DNA from: Pseudogemmobacter bohemicus
GTDB lineage: Bacteria > Pseudomonadota > Alphaproteobacteria > Rhodobacterales > Rhodobacteraceae
NCBI RefSeq assembly: GCF_003290025.1
Contig: NZ_QNHG01000003.1
Span: forward strand, 584,460-648,459
Reading direction: 5' to 3'
Length of the DNA stretch: 64,000 nt
The stretch's first letter is position 1. The number at the start of each line of letters is the position of its first letter. Below, piece after piece: positions 35,377 to 44,784 of the stretch. A program made the position numbers and the translations under genes. The notes under the pieces were generated by a model. The model saw nothing but the letters and a program-made list of their open reading frames with translations. It searched no databases and had not been told where the DNA came from.

Positions 35377-35971
35377 AAGCGCGAAGCGCGGCGGTGGGCA
35401 AATGTTTTCGTTGCGGGCAAATCCTGCGGATGCCCGTTGAGACCAGACAGGGGCAGCGCCGCCCCGGAAAGCATCAGTCTCTGGTTGCCCATACGGGGCG
35501 CGCCGCTGTGGCACCGCCCTGCACGGAATGAAAGATGAGATGGGACAACGCTGTCCCCGGGCATGGCCCGCCTGCCTTCAACCATATCGCGGTAAGGATA
35601 GACGCTGCGGTGCAGGAATTGCAACCCATTGACAGGAAAAGCTTTCATTCGGGTGGTTTCGCCAATGCAGCAGGGCCGCTCTGCGGCGTGCCGGTCACAG
35701 GGCCGCCCGGGCCTCCACCAGGGCATGGCGGGTGATCCGACCCGTTGGATTGTCGTGATACTGTCCTGCCCGGGGTGATCCATAGCTGCCTTTCGAAGGG
35801 AGCGTGTGAAGACCGAGTAAATCGACGATTTTTGCAAAAAACAGCCTGAAAGCGGCAGGTCTGTGTCTGAGAACGTAATCCGGGCGGTGTGATCGGTGAA
35901 ACCGTCTTGCGCAGTGCCGGATCTCCCGGCACCAAAACGCGCAAACACCACGGTCTTGCAGGGGAGCGAAG
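35377..35971. other. long intergenic region between divergent importer and sulfatase genes
   Basis: Apart from the palindrome at its left end I see no gene here. The minus-strand frame at 35370-35951 has a composition unlike real proteins in the window and no recognisable domain. The region should hold both promoters. AT-rich patches occur near 35810-35860, before the sulfatase. Confidence 0.45.
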
Positions 35972-37477
35972 ATGAGCCGGCGTCCGAATATCCTGATCCT
36001 GATGGTTGATCAGCTCAATGGCACATTCTTCCCCGATGGCCCGGCCGACTTCCTTCATGCGCCCAATCTGAAGAAACTGGCGGCACGGTCTGTGAGATTC
36101 GCGAACAGCTATACCGGCAGCCCGCTTTGTGCGCCGGGGCGGGCGTCGTTCATGTCGGGACAGCTGCCACGCCGCACCCGGGTCTATGACAATGCGGCCG
36201 AGTTCACCTCGGATATCCCGACCTATGCCCATCACCTGCGCCGCGCCGGCTATCAGACCGCGCTTTCCGGCAAGATGCATTTCGTCGGCCCCGATCAGAT
36301 GCACGGGTTCGAGGAACGCCTGACCACCGACATCTATCCTGCCGATTTCGGCTGGACCCCGGATTATCGCAAACCGGGCGAGCGAATCGACTGGTGGTAT
36401 CACAATCTCGGCTCCGTCACCGGGGCAGGGGTGGCGGAAATCACCAACCAGCTGGAATATGACGATGATGTCGCCTTCCAGGCGGTGCAGAAGCTTTACG
36501 ACCTCTCGCGCGGCGGCGATGCCCGCCCCTGGGCGTTGACGGTCTCTTTCACCCATCCGCATGACCCCTATGTGGCGCGTCGCAAATATTGGGATCGCTA
36601 TGAGGGTGCCCCGGAATGCGAGCCGCCGGCGCCGATCCCCTTCAACCAGATGGATCCGCACTCACAGCGGCTGATGGAGGCCTGCGACTTCCGCGCCTTT
36701 GACATCACGCCCGACCATATCCGCCGCGCCCGTCAGGGCTATTTCGCCAATATCTCTTACATCGACGACAAGATTGGCGAGATTCTCGCGGTGCTTGAGA
36801 CGACCCGCCAGGAGGCGGTGGTGCTCTTCGTCTCGGACCATGGCGATATGCTGGGGGAACGTGGCCTCTGGTTCAAAATGAACTTCTTCGAGGGTTCGGC
36901 CCGGGTACCGCTGATGCTGGCAGCACCTGGTCTGGCGCCTGGCCTCGTGGAAACCCCGGTCTCGACCATCGACGTGACACCGACCCTTTGCGCGATTGCC
37001 GGCATCGACATGTCTGAGGTGATGCCCTGGACCGCCGGAGTTGATCTTCTGCCTGTCGCGACGGGGGCGCCGCGCGGGCCGGTGGCGATGGAATACGCGG
37101 CCGAGGGCTCGGTCACGCCGCTGGTCTGCCTGCGCGAGGGCGCCTGGAAATATATCCGCTGCATGGCTGATCCCGAGCAGCTCTATGACCTCGCCCATGA
37201 TCCGGGCGAGCGCCGCAATCTTGCGGAAGACCCGCGCGCGGTCGAGGTGCTCACCTGGTTTCGGGCAGAGGCCGACAGGCGCTGGGATCTCGCCGCCTAT
37301 GATTCCGAGGTGCGCGAAAGCCAGGCCCGGCGCTGGGTGGTTTATGAAGCCTTGCGCAACGGCGCCTGGTTCCCCTGGGATCACCAGCCGCTCCGCGCTG
37401 CGTCTGAACGGTACATGCGCAACCATATGGATCTGAACGTGCTGGAAGAATCGAAGCGCTTCCCGCGCGGCGAGTGA
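35972..37477 (+). CDS. betC: choline-sulfatase-like type I sulfatase
   Basis: The 501-residue protein is a type I sulfatase. The formylglycine motif is CAPGR (Cys53 to Arg57), the metal-binding Asp is near MVDQ (residue 13), and a further metal site is SDHGDML. The blocks YDNAAEFTSDIPTYAHHLRRAG (here named by YDNAAEF and IPTYAHHLRRAG) and KMHFVGPDQMHGFEERLTTD, plus the C-terminal domain with NHMDLNVLEESKRFPR, resemble choline-O-sulfatase BetC. The motif's fourth position is Gly where BetC usually has Ser. It would release choline and sulfate in the cytoplasm. GGGGAGCG precedes ATG 35972. No betABI genes are nearby. Confidence 0.78.
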   Translation: MSRRPNILILMVDQLNGTFFPDGPADFLHAPNLKKLAARSVRFANSYTGSPLCAPGRASFMSGQLPRRTRVYDNAAEFTSDIPTYAHHLRRAGYQTALSGKMHFVGPDQMHGFEERLTTDIYPADFGWTPDYRKPGERIDWWYHNLGSVTGAGVAEITNQLEYDDDVAFQAVQKLYDLSRGGDARPWALTVSFTHPHDPYVARRKYWDRYEGAPECEPPAPIPFNQMDPHSQRLMEACDFRAFDITPDHIRRARQGYFANISYIDDKIGEILAVLETTRQEAVVLFVSDHGDMLGERGLWFKMNFFEGSARVPLMLAAPGLAPGLVETPVSTIDVTPTLCAIAGIDMSEVMPWTAGVDLLPVATGAPRGPVAMEYAAEGSVTPLVCLREGAWKYIRCMADPEQLYDLAHDPGERRNLAEDPRAVEVLTWFRAEADRRWDLAAYDSEVRESQARRWVVYEALRNGAWFPWDHQPLRAASERYMRNHMDLNVLEESKRFPRGE

Positions 37478-37622
37478 TCTTCCCTGCATCCGGATTTCCA
37501 TAGGCCCGCGCCGGTTTTCAGGATTTCTTCACTATGCTGTTATCAGCTGAGCGAATTCCGGCGGGTGGGAGAGCCGCGCCGGATAAGGTAAACACGCTCA
37601 GGATAACCGGGGGAATCGGGCC

Positions 37623-39116
37623 TTGACGTCAGGACGCGGGATTTCAAGACGAGGATTGCTTGCGGCAATGCTCGCCAGTGCGGCGCTGCCAGCCTGCGGT
37701 CAGGTGATGAATTCCTCGCCCCGGCCCAAGGTCAGGGGCGATGATACGCCCACGCAAAGCCGTAAATCCTCTGTGACGAATGATGCGGGGGCGCTGATCC
37801 GCGCCGCCGATCTGACCGGGGCGGTCGGCTTCGTGCTGATGGATGCCGCGACGGGCGCGGTGCTTGAGGATCACGATGCCGATGCGGCCTTGCCGCCGGC
37901 CTCGGTAACCAAGGCAGTGACCGCGCTTTACGCGCTGGAAAAGCTTGGGGCAGGGCGGCGCTTTGCGACGCGAATCCTGGCCACAGGCCCGGTGCAGGGT
38001 GGTGTGGTTCAGGGTGATCTGGTGCTGGCGGGCGGCGGCGATGCGACGCTTCAGACCGATCAGCTGGGCGATCTGGCCGCACGGCTGGCGAAACGCGGCG
38101 TCAGGGGGGTCTCGGGGCGCTTCCTCTACTGGGAGGGCGCGCTGCCCTATGCCGCGCATATCGCCGGGGACCAGCCCGAGCAGGTCGGCTATAACCCGGC
38201 GCTGTCCGGGCTGAACCTGAATTTCAACCGCGTCCATTTCGAATGGAAAAAGGCGGGGGCTGACTGGACGGTCGCGATTGATGCACGGGGCGAGCGCTTT
38301 GTGCCCAAAGTCTCGATGGTGGGAATGAAGGTCGCCAGCCGCGAGACACCTTTATACACCTATAAAGGCGGCGCCGCGCGCGAGGACTGGACGGTTGCCT
38401 CCGGTGCGCTTGGCAAGGGGGGCTCGCGCTGGCTGCCGGTGCGGCTGACCGGGCTTTACACTGCCGAGGTGTTCCGCACACTGGCAAAGGCCCAGGGTGT
38501 GACTCTGCCCGAGGGCCAGGCGGTCGCGGCCCTGCCGCGCGGCGATGAGCTGGCCCGGGTCGAGAGCCAGTCGCTGCCCGAGGTCCTGCGCGAGATGCTG
38601 CGCTGGTCGACCAATATCACCGCCGAATGTTCGGGGCTCAGCGCTTCGGGGGCAGGCTCGATTGCGGCATCGGGCCGCGAGATGACCGCCTGGGCGCGGC
38701 AGAGCTTTGGCATTGCCGCAAGTTTCGCCGATCATTCCGGCCTCGGCGGTGCATCGCGGATCTCTGCCCGGGATATGGGGCAGCTGTTGGTCCGGGCGCA
38801 GCGAGACGGGCGCGGGCTGAAGCCGATCCTGCGCGATGTCGGCATGAAGGACAGTGAGGGCAAGGTGATCAAGGGTCACCCGGTCAAGGTGATGGCGAAA
38901 TCCGGTACGCTGAACTTCGTCTCGGCGCTGGCAGGCTATATCACGCCGCCTGGCGGGCGCGAGATGGTCTTCGCGATCTTTACCGGCGACACGGCGCGAC
39001 GCGATGCGGTACCGGTCGCCGCGCGGGAAAATCCGCCCGGGGCCGAGGCCTGGATCCGCCGTTCGCGCAAGCTGCAGGGGCAGCTGATCTCCCGCTGGGC
39101 CTCTCTTTACGCCTGA
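37623..39116 (+). CDS. dacB: penicillin-binding protein 4 (D-Ala-D-Ala carboxypeptidase/endopeptidase)
   Basis: The 497-residue protein has the PBP4 order of motifs: SVTK (Ser94, Lys97), STN later, and KSGTLNF near residue 425. The large inserted domain between SVTK and STN is characteristic of class C PBPs. The N-terminus has both a twin-arginine-like SRRGLL and a lipobox ending LPAC (Cys25), so it may be an anchored lipoprotein. The start is TTG 37623 behind an AACCGGGGGAATC stretch. It trims or cleaves peptidoglycan cross-links in the periplasm. A long terminator follows. Confidence 0.85.
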   Translation: MTSGRGISRRGLLAAMLASAALPACGQVMNSSPRPKVRGDDTPTQSRKSSVTNDAGALIRAADLTGAVGFVLMDAATGAVLEDHDADAALPPASVTKAVTALYALEKLGAGRRFATRILATGPVQGGVVQGDLVLAGGGDATLQTDQLGDLAARLAKRGVRGVSGRFLYWEGALPYAAHIAGDQPEQVGYNPALSGLNLNFNRVHFEWKKAGADWTVAIDARGERFVPKVSMVGMKVASRETPLYTYKGGAAREDWTVASGALGKGGSRWLPVRLTGLYTAEVFRTLAKAQGVTLPEGQAVAALPRGDELARVESQSLPEVLREMLRWSTNITAECSGLSASGAGSIAASGREMTAWARQSFGIAASFADHSGLGGASRISARDMGQLLVRAQRDGRGLKPILRDVGMKDSEGKVIKGHPVKVMAKSGTLNFVSALAGYITPPGGREMVFAIFTGDTARRDAVPVAARENPPGAEAWIRRSRKLQGQLISRWASLYA

Positions 39117-39130
39117 AATATCAGTACTTT

Positions 39131-39170
39131 AACGTGAAAGGCGCGGGGCAGGCCCCGCGCCTTTCACGTT
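39131..39170. terminator. bidirectional terminator between dacB and the VWA gene
   Basis: A 19-base perfect inverted repeat (39131-39149 and 39152-39170) has AACGTGAAAGGCGCGGGGC as its left arm and only AG between the arms. The CTTTCACGTT tail is only weakly T-rich. Lying between convergent genes, it can stop both transcripts. Confidence 0.75.
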
Positions 39171-39180
39171 CGCGCCGTGC

Positions 39181-41310
39181 TTACTTCGAGAGGCTCTGTG
39201 CCAGCCGCATCAGGTTCACCGCCTCGATCCGATAGCCGTAAGGATCGCTGCCGCGCGAGGCCAGAGCGAGGTCGATCGCCTCTTGCCAGCCCCAGTCGCC
39301 GGTATAGACCGAGCCCTGCAACAGCTGACCGAAACCGGCCATCGCGGCGGCGAAACGGGTCTCATCCGAGGCGGGTTCCGTGCCGGTGATCGGGGTTTCT
39401 TTCAGCTTCGAGACGCTTTCCCCCGGCTCTTTCCAGCGCAGCCGCAGGAAGCCCAGCTCGCTGTTGACATCCCCTGCTGCCGCTGCCTCGCCATAGCGCA
39501 GCGGGTCGTTTTTCAGCCCGGCCGAGCCTGGTGCTGTGACCTCATAGATCGCCGTGACCTGAAGCCCGGCGCCTATCTCTCCGGCATCGACCTTATCATT
39601 GTTGAAATCCTCGCGCGCCAGCGCCCGGGTCTCATAGCCGATCAGCCGGTATTCCGCGACCTGGGCCGGGTTCCACTCGACTTGCACTTTTACATCATCC
39701 GCGATGGGGAAAAGCGCCCCGGTCAGCTGGTCAACCAGCACTTTTCGCGCCTCGGACAGGCTGTCGATGTAAGAGGCCGTGCCATTGCCGTTCTGCGCCA
39801 GCGCCTGCATCGTGGCATCATCCAGGTTGCCGCGCCCAAACCCCAGCACTGACAGATAAGTGCCGCCGGCGCGTTTCTTCGCGACATAGGCCTCCAGCCC
39901 TTCGGGGTCGGAAACACCGACGTTGAAATCGCCATCGGTGGCCAGCAGGATGCGGCTGACCTCACCATCCCCCGCCATTTTCGCGGCCAGCTGATAGGCG
40001 AGTTCCAGCCCCTCGGCCCCGGCTGTCGAACCGCCCGCCGACAGCCCGTCCAGCGCGTTCAGGATCTTGTCACGCTCGCCCGCAGGGGTCGGCTCCAGCA
40101 CGGTGCCGGCGGAACCGGCATAGGCGACGATGGCGACCTGATCCTCGGGGCGCAGCTCGGGCAGCATCAGCGCAAGCGACTGTTTCAACAAGGGCAGCTT
40201 GTTCATATCCTGCATCGAGCCGGAGGTATCGACGAGGAAAACGAGGTTCAGGGCCGGGCGGTTGGCGATTTCTGGCAGCGCGCCTTGCAGGCCGATGCTG
40301 ACCAGACGCGTCTCCGGATTCCATGGCGTCGGCATCACCGAGACCGTGGTGGCGAAGGCCTCGCCTGCCTCGGGCGCGGCATAGCTATAGGGGAAATAAT
40401 TCACCATCTCCTCGACCCGCACCTGTTCGGGCGCGGGCAGCAGACCTGCATTCAGCGTCGAGCGGATCACCGACCAGGAGGCGGTGTCGATATCGGTCGA
40501 GAAGGTCGAGACCGGCTCTTCGGCGGTCACCTTGACCGGATTGGCCGCCGCATTGGCATAGTCTTCGGTCGAAGGGGCGGGGGCGGGAAGATAGGTCATA
40601 TCCCCGGCGGGCATGATGCCGTTCGAGACCCGCAGACGTGCATCATTCATCGGCAGCGGAGGGGCCTCCGATACAATCACATCACCGGAGATGTCCGCTG
40701 CATATTCAGCCTTATCACCGCCGGCGGCTTCTGTCGCCTTCCGCACCGGTGCCTGTGATTCCGGATTTTCTGGCCGGGACGCTGGTCTGACGGATGAATT
40801 CAGGCCAGGAACCTCATCGGCAGCAACCTTTGCCGCAGCCTCCGGAGCGGGTTTCGGCGTGGCTGCGGTGCCCATAGCGGTGTTCGCGGGTTCATCCGCC
40901 GCACCAGCCGCCGGCGCTGCCGGTTCTGCCGGCGCGGGGTTGGTCGTGACCCATTCGCCGGTCAGGTTCGACTCGCGCATATCCTCCTGCGAGCCCTGGC
41001 CGATCCCCGGAATAGTGCCCAAAGGCAGCACAAACGCCAGGCCGACCACCAGCGCCGCCGCCGAAGTCGTCGCCAGCAGCGCCGGCTTTGCGGTAAGAAA
41101 GTTCATCATCTGTCGCACTCCGCCAAAGAAGCCCGCCCTCCGGGGCGTATCTGCCCCCGGGCGGTCTTCCTTGTGACGCGACTGATCCGCCGATCCCTGG
41201 ATCCGGTCGAAATTTTCCATCGCCAATGCCAGCGCGCGGGCGCGGGCTTCGGGGTCAGAGGCGGGGGCGCTTTTCAGAGCGGCGCGCAGATCGTTCAGGT
41301 CATCGGTCAT
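39181..41310 (-). CDS. VWA-domain protein with N-terminal anti-sigma-like region (YfbK family)
   Basis: The 709-residue protein has a cytoplasmic segment of about 70 residues and one transmembrane helix (76-98). A disordered Ala/Pro/Glu-rich stretch comes next, then a YfbK-type N-domain (STFSTDIDTASWSVIRSTLN) and a VWA domain with the MIDAS motif DTSGSM. A DUF3520-like C-terminus carries VEWNPAQVAEYRLIGYE. Its ATG overlaps the stop of the ECF sigma gene by four bases. The layout suggests that the cytoplasmic part restrains the sigma factor while the VWA part senses something in the periplasm. That function is inferred. Confidence 0.8.
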   Translation of the reverse strand: MTDDLNDLRAALKSAPASDPEARARALALAMENFDRIQGSADQSRHKEDRPGADTPRRAGFFGGVRQMMNFLTAKPALLATTSAAALVVGLAFVLPLGTIPGIGQGSQEDMRESNLTGEWVTTNPAPAEPAAPAAGAADEPANTAMGTAATPKPAPEAAAKVAADEVPGLNSSVRPASRPENPESQAPVRKATEAAGGDKAEYAADISGDVIVSEAPPLPMNDARLRVSNGIMPAGDMTYLPAPAPSTEDYANAAANPVKVTAEEPVSTFSTDIDTASWSVIRSTLNAGLLPAPEQVRVEEMVNYFPYSYAAPEAGEAFATTVSVMPTPWNPETRLVSIGLQGALPEIANRPALNLVFLVDTSGSMQDMNKLPLLKQSLALMLPELRPEDQVAIVAYAGSAGTVLEPTPAGERDKILNALDGLSAGGSTAGAEGLELAYQLAAKMAGDGEVSRILLATDGDFNVGVSDPEGLEAYVAKKRAGGTYLSVLGFGRGNLDDATMQALAQNGNGTASYIDSLSEARKVLVDQLTGALFPIADDVKVQVEWNPAQVAEYRLIGYETRALAREDFNNDKVDAGEIGAGLQVTAIYEVTAPGSAGLKNDPLRYGEAAAAGDVNSELGFLRLRWKEPGESVSKLKETPITGTEPASDETRFAAAMAGFGQLLQGSVYTGDWGWQEAIDLALASRGSDPYGYRIEAVNLMRLAQSLSK

Positions 41311-41852
41311 TGTCCGACCTCTCTCGCTGCGATCACGCGCAGCCGTTTTTTCACCTCAGACATTCGCCAGCTGATGGTGCCCTCGGTCACGCCCAGCACT
41401 TCGCCGGCCTGAGCCTGGGTCAGCTCTTCGCCGAGGACCAGGGCGACGGTATCGCGCAGTTCCGGCGAAAGCTGCGCCATCGCCTGATGCAACCAGGCCT
41501 CGGCCTCGCGCCCGGTTTCGATCTCATCCTGGCGCGCCAGTTCCCAGTCGCCCCAGCCCTCTGCTGCCTTTGAGCGGGTGGCCTGGCGGCGGCGCTGATC
41601 ATGGGCGGCATTGACCACGACACGGTAAAGCCAGGTGGTGAAGCGCGCCTCGGCCCGCCAGTGACGGAGTTTTACCGGCAAAGCGGCACAGATGTCCTGG
41701 GCCAGATCCTCGGCATCCGACCGGTTGCCGCTGAGCCGCCAGGCAAGGCCGAAAATCCGGTCATAATGCCGTGCAACCAGGGTTGCAAAGGCCGCGCGGT
41801 CACCATCGGCCGCAGCACTGGCAAGGGTCTCGTCGGGCGTATCCATCAGCAT
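41307..41852 (-). CDS. ECF-type RNA polymerase sigma factor
   Basis: The 181-residue protein has region 2 (FATLVARHYDRIFGLAWRL then DAEDLAQDI and FTTWLYRVVVNAAHD) and region 4 (QLSPELRDTVALVLGEELTQ and GEVLGVTEGTISWRM). The open frame continues far upstream, to 43661, but that is the shadow of the divergent gene. ATG 41852 or 41846 are the two reasonable starts; neither has a strong ribosome-binding site. Coupling to the downstream VWA membrane protein suggests that protein is its regulator. Confidence 0.85.
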   Translation of the reverse strand: MLMDTPDETLASAAADGDRAAFATLVARHYDRIFGLAWRLSGNRSDAEDLAQDICAALPVKLRHWRAEARFTTWLYRVVVNAAHDQRRRQATRSKAAEGWGDWELARQDEIETGREAEAWLHQAMAQLSPELRDTVALVLGEELTQAQAGEVLGVTEGTISWRMSEVKKRLRVIAAREVGQ

Positions 41853-42044
41853 GGTGCTAATGAGACGCAGCCCGGCTGGCAATCCCTGGAGGCGGTTGGA
41901 ATTTTTTGCACCCGCCCGCCTTCCGCCAGGGGTTTGCCGACTTGTGGCTGCGACGCGTTTCCCGCAGGCTCGGCGCGGCGGCGGGCCGGCGGGGGCCTGG
42001 CGCCCCGGGTTTCCCCTTTCCCGCCTTGCCCTCCGGAGAGCCCA

Positions 42045-44066
42045 ATGTGCCGCGTCGCCAGTTTCGCACTCGCCCTGATTCTGTACCTCTTTGCGGCGCT
42101 GCAATCCGCCTTGCCCGCCCTGGCCGAGGATACAAGGCCCCAGACGGTGCCCCAGACGGTGCCCCAGACGGTGCCCCAGACGGTGCCCCAGATGGTGCCG
42201 GTGCCGGACTGGGTTGATTACCTGCCCGAAATCACGACGCTTTCCGGCCTTGGCAGCGGCGAGGATGACGGGCTGCGTCACCTCCTCCGCGATGTGCAAT
42301 TCGCCTGGCCCGACGGCCAGCGGCAGATCTGGGAACGTCAGGTGATCGAGATCACCACGCCGGAAGGCGCGGTCGAGGCCGGGGTGCAGATTTTCAGCTA
42401 TTTCACCACCAACGAGGATTTGGCGCTGACCGGGGTTTCGCTCTGGCGCGATGGCGAGGAGCGGCAACTCGCGGGCACGCCGCAGCTGGTGATGGAAAGC
42501 TTCAATGCCAGCGAGGATCCGGCGCAGGGGGATCAGCAGCGTTTTGTCCTGCTGAATGTCTTTGAGCTGCGCCCCGGCGATGTGCTGGATTTCTCTGTCC
42601 TGCGCCGCTCGGTCTCGGGCCTGCCGGAGCTGGAGCGCGAGGCGGTGGCGCAGCTGGGGTTCGAGGGTCGTGTCACCCTGGCGCGGGCGGTGGTGAACTG
42701 GCCCGAGGGCTGGGCGCTTTCCTATCCGCCGCTGCCCGACAGCGTGACGCGGATCAGCGGGCCGCGCCCTGGCGGCGGCACCCGCCATGAATTCCAGTCT
42801 TTCGACGCGCCCCCGATGATGCCGGTGGAACTGGTGCCGGCCTGGGTCGATGAATTCACCACGCTGCGGCTGAGCGCCGGGCCGGACTGGGGCCATATCG
42901 TGACCGCGCTGGCGCCGCATTACACCGCCGACTGGCCGCTTGGCGCCTGGGAGGCACGGCTGGATGCGCTGCGTCCGGAGGAGGGCGGGGCGCTCTCGAC
43001 CCGCGAGATCGCGGCGGCACTGCGCATGGTTCAGAGCGAGATCTCGGACAGCGGCGCCCCGTTTGTCGCGGGGCAGGGGATGATGACGCCGCCGGCTCTG
43101 GTGGTGGAAAAATCCGCGGGTGCCCCTTCGGAAAAGGCGCTCTTGCTGCGCACCCTGCTGCGCCGGCTGGGCTTTGAGGCCGATGTCGCGCTGTCGGGCT
43201 ATGATTACGGCCGCGCGCTGGATCGGCTGCCCCCTTCGATGATGTTTCTCGACAAGCCGCTGGTGCGGGTGCAGCTGGAGGGGAGGGTCTGGTGGCTCGA
43301 CCCGTCTGCGATGCCGCAAGAGGCCCGGCTGGAGGCAGCCAGCCCGCCCGATTTCGGCTTTGCACTGCCGCTGACCGCCGGGACGCTGGTGCCCGAGGCG
43401 ATGAACACCGATCCCGCCGCGATCTGGGCGACCGATGTGAAGGAAAGCTGGCGCATCACGCCGGCGGGGCTGTTCCTTGATGTGGTCTCGGAACATCGTG
43501 GGGAAGCCGCCGATGATCTGCGCTACCGCAACAGCGAATACGGGATCGAAGAGATCTCGTCCGAGCTGCACAGCTATTACCAGATCGTGTTCCCCGGTAT
43601 GGTGATGATCCGCGAGCCCGATTTCACGGATGAGCCGCTGAACAATGTGGTGATGCTGCATGAGCGCTATTTCCTTTCATCCGCCGCGCTCCGGGAGGGG
43701 GGGCTGCTGGTCGGCTTTCCGGTCGCGGCCGAGGATTTCGCCGCCGATCTGCCCCAGGGCGGCGCAGTGCAGCTGAAGGCGGTCCCGCGCAAATTCCCGA
43801 TGATCGGGCTTTCCCCTGGCCAGTACCGGCATCGCACCGAGGTGACGGGCCGCTTTGGCCTGTTGCAGCCGCCCCAGGCGGTCACGCTGGACAATGCGGC
43901 CTTCCGTTACGCGCTGCAGGGCTCGGCGCCGGGGCCGGGCCGGCTGGTGGTGGAATGGGATTTCCTTGCCCGCGCCACCGATATTGCGCTGGCCGATCTG
44001 CCGCAGGTGCTCGATGACGCGCAGATCGTCAATGAGACAACCTGGTTCACCTATGATCTCGACTGA
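42045..44066 (+). CDS. DUF3857/transglutaminase-like exported protein without a visible catalytic Cys
   Basis: The 673-residue precursor has a signal peptide (cleavage near LPALA, residue 28). A short PQTV repeat is followed by a DUF3857 domain, a transglutaminase-like middle and a C-terminal DUF2569-type beta region. In the middle domain the family usually has GDCKDKA before the LL helix, while this protein has GAPSEKALLLRTLL. The nucleophile Cys appears lost, so it is probably a non-enzymatic envelope protein. CCGGAGAG precedes ATG 42045. It is divergent from the ECF sigma gene. Confidence 0.72.
   Translation: MCRVASFALALILYLFAALQSALPALAEDTRPQTVPQTVPQTVPQTVPQMVPVPDWVDYLPEITTLSGLGSGEDDGLRHLLRDVQFAWPDGQRQIWERQVIEITTPEGAVEAGVQIFSYFTTNEDLALTGVSLWRDGEERQLAGTPQLVMESFNASEDPAQGDQQRFVLLNVFELRPGDVLDFSVLRRSVSGLPELEREAVAQLGFEGRVTLARAVVNWPEGWALSYPPLPDSVTRISGPRPGGGTRHEFQSFDAPPMMPVELVPAWVDEFTTLRLSAGPDWGHIVTALAPHYTADWPLGAWEARLDALRPEEGGALSTREIAAALRMVQSEISDSGAPFVAGQGMMTPPALVVEKSAGAPSEKALLLRTLLRRLGFEADVALSGYDYGRALDRLPPSMMFLDKPLVRVQLEGRVWWLDPSAMPQEARLEAASPPDFGFALPLTAGTLVPEAMNTDPAAIWATDVKESWRITPAGLFLDVVSEHRGEAADDLRYRNSEYGIEEISSELHSYYQIVFPGMVMIREPDFTDEPLNNVVMLHERYFLSSAALREGGLLVGFPVAAEDFAADLPQGGAVQLKAVPRKFPMIGLSPGQYRHRTEVTGRFGLLQPPQAVTLDNAAFRYALQGSAPGPGRLVVEWDFLARATDIALADLPQVLDDAQIVNETTWFTYDLD
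42141..42200 (+). repeat. 12-bp in-frame tandem repeat (5 units) encoding PQTV
   Basis: Four perfect CAGACGGTGCCC units and one variant CAGATGGTGCCG lie just after the signal peptide of the DUF3857 protein. The period is a multiple of three, so copy number can change without loss of frame. It encodes a short linker. Confidence 0.85.
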
Positions 44067-44105
44067 CGGCAGGCACCGGGCTTTGCGCCGGCTGTAAAGG
44101 CAAAA

Positions 44106-44131
44106 CCCCTTCATCCGGCGGGATGAAGGGG
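44106..44131 (-). terminator. terminator downstream of the peptidoglycan-binding gene
   Basis: CCCCTTCATCC-GGCG-GGATGAAGGGG is an 11-pair stem. On the minus strand it is followed by TTTTGCC, so it fits the end of the minus-strand transcript. It also lies 40 bases after the plus-strand DUF3857 gene and may act for both. Confidence 0.65.
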
Positions 44132-44265
44132 CGGGCGGCCGCATATGGTCTTATGGTTTGCGGCGCGCCTGTCGGTCGGGGGGCTATACCGGCCGGAGCG
44201 CCTGCCATTTCTGGTCCGCCTGTCAGTGTCGCCCGCCCGGAGGGCCGGGGGCGATCAGAGCCGGT

Positions 44266-44784
44266 TCAGAACAGCAGCCCGTCATAGACGGCAAAGGCGC
44301 CACCGGTGGTCCTCAGATTGCCGCCGGCACCGGTATCGCGCGCCCAGGAAGCCACCGCATTATAGGTGCCATTGCCGAATACACCGTCGATGCCGCCTTG
44401 GTAATAACCGGCGCGACGCAGCTGGCGCTGGATCGCCTTGCGTTCGCTGAGACTATAGGTGTTGAACGCCTGGGCGGCCGGGGTCGAATAGACCGAGCTG
44501 TAGCTCTTGGTGCTGCGGCGGGTCTCACGATAGACCGGCGCCGGCTCGTAATAGCGCGGCTCTTCATAATAGCGCGGCTGACGCTCTTTGCGGTGCTGGC
44601 CGTTCTGGATCAGCTGGTCGATGACGATCGCGGTGGCGACGCCGGCGACGAAACCCTGCTCCTTCTTGCCCCAGGCCAGAGCGGGCATCGAGGACAGAGC
44701 GACCGAAGCGGCCGCCAGAGCGGCAACAGCGCCGGTGCGGAATTTACCAGTGCGGATCGTGGTGGAGCGGGATGCGGGCAGCAT
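44266..44784 (-). CDS. exported peptidoglycan-binding-domain protein
   Basis: The 172-residue precursor has a long basic N-terminus and a signal ending MPALA (residue ~39). A Tyr/Glu/Arg-rich linker (PRYYEEPRYYEPAPVYRETRR) is cited here only by its start PRYYEEP. A PG_binding_1-type repeat follows with LSERKAIQRQLRRAGYY and GIDGVFGNGTYNAV. It should attach to the cell wall. AAAGGAA precedes ATG 44784. There are no obvious catalytic residues. Confidence 0.7.
   Translation of the reverse strand: MLPASRSTTIRTGKFRTGAVAALAAASVALSSMPALAWGKKEQGFVAGVATAIVIDQLIQNGQHRKERQPRYYEEPRYYEPAPVYRETRRSTKSYSSVYSTPAAQAFNTYSLSERKAIQRQLRRAGYYQGGIDGVFGNGTYNAVASWARDTGAGGNLRTTGGAFAVYDGLLF

Noticed and set aside
33552-35531. 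659-codon plus-strand open frame
   Set aside because: Antisense of the family 5 binding-protein gene, no domain recognised.
41853-43661. Upstream extension of the sigma factor frame
   Set aside because: Shadow of the DUF3857 gene on the other strand; sigma region 2 begins just after 41846.
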